Notes under the pieces: generated by a model | What the model saw: only the letters and a program-made list of their open reading frames with translations | What the model was told of the DNA's origin: nothing | Databases searched by the model: none | NCBI RefSeq assembly: GCF_016745425.1 | Contig: NZ_JAERVK010000015.1 | Coordinates: 46,582 to 110,581, forward strand | From: Candidatus Methylomicrobium oryzae | GTDB lineage: Bacteria; Pseudomonadota; Gammaproteobacteria; Methylococcales; Methylomonadaceae | Direction of reading: 5' to 3' | Length of the DNA stretch: 64,000 nucleotides | Program-made: the position numbers and the translations under genes | Shown here: positions 61,947 through 64,000 of the stretch, piece after piece | Layout of the letters: every line of letters starts with the position of its first letter | Position numbering within the stretch: position 1 is the first letter of the stretch

Positions 61947-63392
61947 TTATAGGGATTTCAAGTATTCAACCAGATCTTTCTCTTCTGAGTCGGTTAGCTT
62001 CAGGTCAAAACGAGCGTTATAGCTGTCGACCACATCCAGTAGTGTTTTGAAGCGCCCATCATGATAAAACCGCCCTGCGTTTTCATCTTTCATGAACAAA
62101 CCTTCCTCCCTGACGAAGAGACCAGCCAGATTCATCGTCTTATAAGTGTCTCCCGGCGCACGATTCGCCTGAAAGGCGTCGATCTTCATCTCCGCCGGCG
62201 TATGGAGATTCCAGCCTGGATCGGTCCATAACGGCTCGGCATGACATTGGGTACAATTGGCCTTGCCGCTGAACAGTTCATCACCTCGTTTGGCCGCGGC
62301 CTCGTCAAAGTCGATGCCGGCTCTGGGTTGGGGCGCCGGCAGGGACAATTGATACAAATGCAGCGGCGGTAATTTGGCCGTGACCAAATCCTCATCCGGA
62401 TCCACCGTGATATGGCCAAATTTCTTCGCCGCCGCAATCGGGAATTTGGCTGCATTATCGAGCCTTGGATCGAAGAAATTCCCAACCCCATGCATTTCCA
62501 AGATGGCGACAAACGCATTCCAGTAGGGAATCGAGCCCCAGTCGCCGGTCCAGGTATGCTGATTAAAGCCTGCCAAGCCGTACGCATTGGGCAGCAGCGT
62601 CGCACCCGGGACATTGGTTGCGGTGACTACGCCATTGGTAACCTGCTGCGGATTGGAGGCCTTGCCATCCAGCACCAGCTCCGCATCGAATTTTCCAGGC
62701 CCCCAGCTATTCAGGACAGTGCGTACATTCTCGTCCGTAATATCGGGATTCACAATTTTCAACAGGTCGGTAAGCGGCTGTACCGTAGGAGCAAAAGCAA
62801 TGATGGCCCCGACGTTAAGGTCGCGGTTCGCCCAGCCGTCCAGCCGGTGGCCTACGCCGTGCGTCAGGGAGTCATCCACCGTGGAGTGACAGAGTGCACA
62901 GGTGATCCCGACCGACTGCAGCGAATTGCCGTTGAATGTGCCCTTAACGCCCACCACGGCATCCAGCTTGAGGAGAGCCAGAGTGACGGCGACATCGTTC
63001 AGGTCGACTTGACCTGCTTCAAGCGCCTGGACGATGTCCTGCGGGAGTGCGTCGACATCCACCTTCAGCCCCAATTCCAAGGCTTGCGCAGGGGATAAGC
63101 CGGAACCGACCCCGCCGAACTGCTGGCCTTCGATCGCTTGATGCAAATGCAGCGCATCTTCCCAGAATTGTTCATCGCCAAACGTGTCGAAACGGAAAAT
63201 ATCGCGTCCTTGAGTGAGCATTTGTGCCGCGTTCTTCATGATGGGGTCTTTCTTCAGGGCCATTTTGATGGAAGATTTTGAGGATAAAGGTGCCTGACCG
63301 CCGGCAAAAGTCATCGAATTGAATATAAGTCCTGTAATTAAAAAACAGAACAGGATAAGTTTCCAGGGTACGAAGTTGGCTTTATTCATCAT
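61947..63392 (-). CDS. Diheme cytochrome c, MauG/peroxidase-like
   Basis: 481 residues with a signal peptide (to about TFAGG). There are two heme sites: GITCALCHSTVDD (about 160-172) and ANCTQCHAEPLW (about 375-386). DGRFKTLLDVVDSYNARFDLKLTDSEEKDLVEYLKSL at the end is typical of cytochrome c peroxidase/MauG relatives. It is likely a periplasmic redox enzyme or electron carrier; the substrate is unknown. It stands alone. Confidence 0.85.
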   Translation of the reverse strand: MMNKANFVPWKLILFCFLITGLIFNSMTFAGGQAPLSSKSSIKMALKKDPIMKNAAQMLTQGRDIFRFDTFGDEQFWEDALHLHQAIEGQQFGGVGSGLSPAQALELGLKVDVDALPQDIVQALEAGQVDLNDVAVTLALLKLDAVVGVKGTFNGNSLQSVGITCALCHSTVDDSLTHGVGHRLDGWANRDLNVGAIIAFAPTVQPLTDLLKIVNPDITDENVRTVLNSWGPGKFDAELVLDGKASNPQQVTNGVVTATNVPGATLLPNAYGLAGFNQHTWTGDWGSIPYWNAFVAILEMHGVGNFFDPRLDNAAKFPIAAAKKFGHITVDPDEDLVTAKLPPLHLYQLSLPAPQPRAGIDFDEAAAKRGDELFSGKANCTQCHAEPLWTDPGWNLHTPAEMKIDAFQANRAPGDTYKTMNLAGLFVREEGLFMKDENAGRFYHDGRFKTLLDVVDSYNARFDLKLTDSEEKDLVEYLKSL

Positions 63393-64000
63393 GTGTTCTC
63401 CTGCAATAAAGGTTTTTTGAGAATTCCCCCTTCATCGGTCAGTCGTCGCTACGTGGGACTCTGGAAGCCGAAAAACATACAGCGCCGTGCGGCGTGGCGC
63501 GCCATACACGTGCGGCGCGAAACCTTTAAGCCGGCCGCCCCAACCGGAAGGCATCGCGATGTATTATTGGCGTTAGAATAACCGCGAGCACGATCACAGC
63601 AAATAAGCGGAGAGGGAAAACACTCCCATGTCTCAGACCGCCTTATGAAAAAGAGCACGGCGGCGCTAAACGCAGGGGATGAGATAACTACGAGTGGGGC
63701 CTAATGACCTTTTCGCTCGGGTGAGCGGTTTGAGCTTCTTCTTGGTTTCCCCTTGTCTTCTCGCTATCGGCAATTATCAAACTAGAGTTTAACGTCCTGC
63801 AGCGGTGGGTAAATGGAGAATTAAGGCTATCTATAGGATAGAGAATAGGTAGGATAATTATTTACCAGGAGAGAGCTGTATCATAGAGTGTGGCGCAGCA
63901 GAAGGGTATGAAATAGTTTTCATGGCTTATCACTCCGTTTTGCTGAATATCTTTACTCAAAATCCGCAGGAATATTTACGAGGGTTAAAAAATGTCAACC
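63393..64000. other. 608-bp stretch upstream of the cytochrome gene, no supported gene
   Basis: Short frames at the left overlap the leader region and show no motif. The last 300 bp have no open frame of note. The stretch must contain the cytochrome promoter. Confidence 0.4.

Noticed and set aside
61651-62022. 123-codon plus-strand frame
   Set aside because: Overlaps the cytochrome gene end and has random-looking composition.
1-64000. tRNA or rRNA genes
   Set aside because: None recognised by eye in either strand; a covariance search was not possible.

Overview
The window looks like the chromosome of a gammaproteobacterium. The mix of Cys-type sulfatases, fatty acid cis/trans isomerase, an octaheme cytochrome and DUF3300/DUF2950/DUF4105 envelope proteins recalls methanotrophs of the order Methylococcales. 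That is an inference from gene families; no methane or methanol oxidation gene is present to prove it.

Layout. 0-36 kb is an envelope/stress region: the 3' end of a chemoreceptor gene, an MscS-type channel, two paralogous periplasmic arylsulfatases, Cti isomerase, many lipoproteins (DUF4410, DUF3313 twice, a META-domain protein), two outer-membrane transporter-like proteins, two DUF4105 proteins, and a DUF3300/DUF2950 pair. In the middle is a two-component system: a 7TM-PAS histidine kinase, a FixJ-type regulator with a LuxR HTH, and a separate receiver-only protein. A 16-bp inverted motif, TTGGACYTTAGGCCAA, occurs six times. Each copy lies upstream of the first gene of a putative operon, with a -10-like hexamer 22-24 nt further on. 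I read it as the activator site of one stress regulon. Two MITE-like elements in direct orientation bracket the second sulfatase operon. 36-41 kb holds an IS3 remnant and a signalling cluster (REC-GAF-HD-GYP, REC-HDOD, PAS kinase with FixL-like residues). 41.7-46 kb carries two esterases, a small membrane protein, and an EthD/AhpD-like/esterase operon divergent from a LysR regulator.

46.3-57.8 kb is a complete type I-E CRISPR-Cas locus: a decayed integrase, a 29-repeat array, a leader, then cas2, cas1, cas5e, cas7e, cas6e, cse2, cas8e and cas3 in ascending coordinates, all transcribed on the minus strand. The most striking feature is two hidden mini-CRISPRs inside the cas operon. Each has two degenerate repeats set exactly 61 bp apart around a 33-nt guide. 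The one between cas3 and cas8e starts with 12 nt identical to the -35 region of the putative cas8e promoter. The layout fits a crRNA-like guide, cut out of the cas 5' leader, that directs Cascade to repress its own promoter (as in cas-regulating RNAs, CreR). The second, between cas6e and cas7e, carries a guide that encodes a near copy of a peptide near the Cas7e N-terminus. Stem-preserving base changes support both as functional RNA.

57.9-61.3 kb is an array of short single-gene cassettes on one strand with recognisable attC sites and no integron integrase in view, plus a second kind of MITE. The window ends with a diheme cytochrome c gene and about 600 bp with no supported gene.
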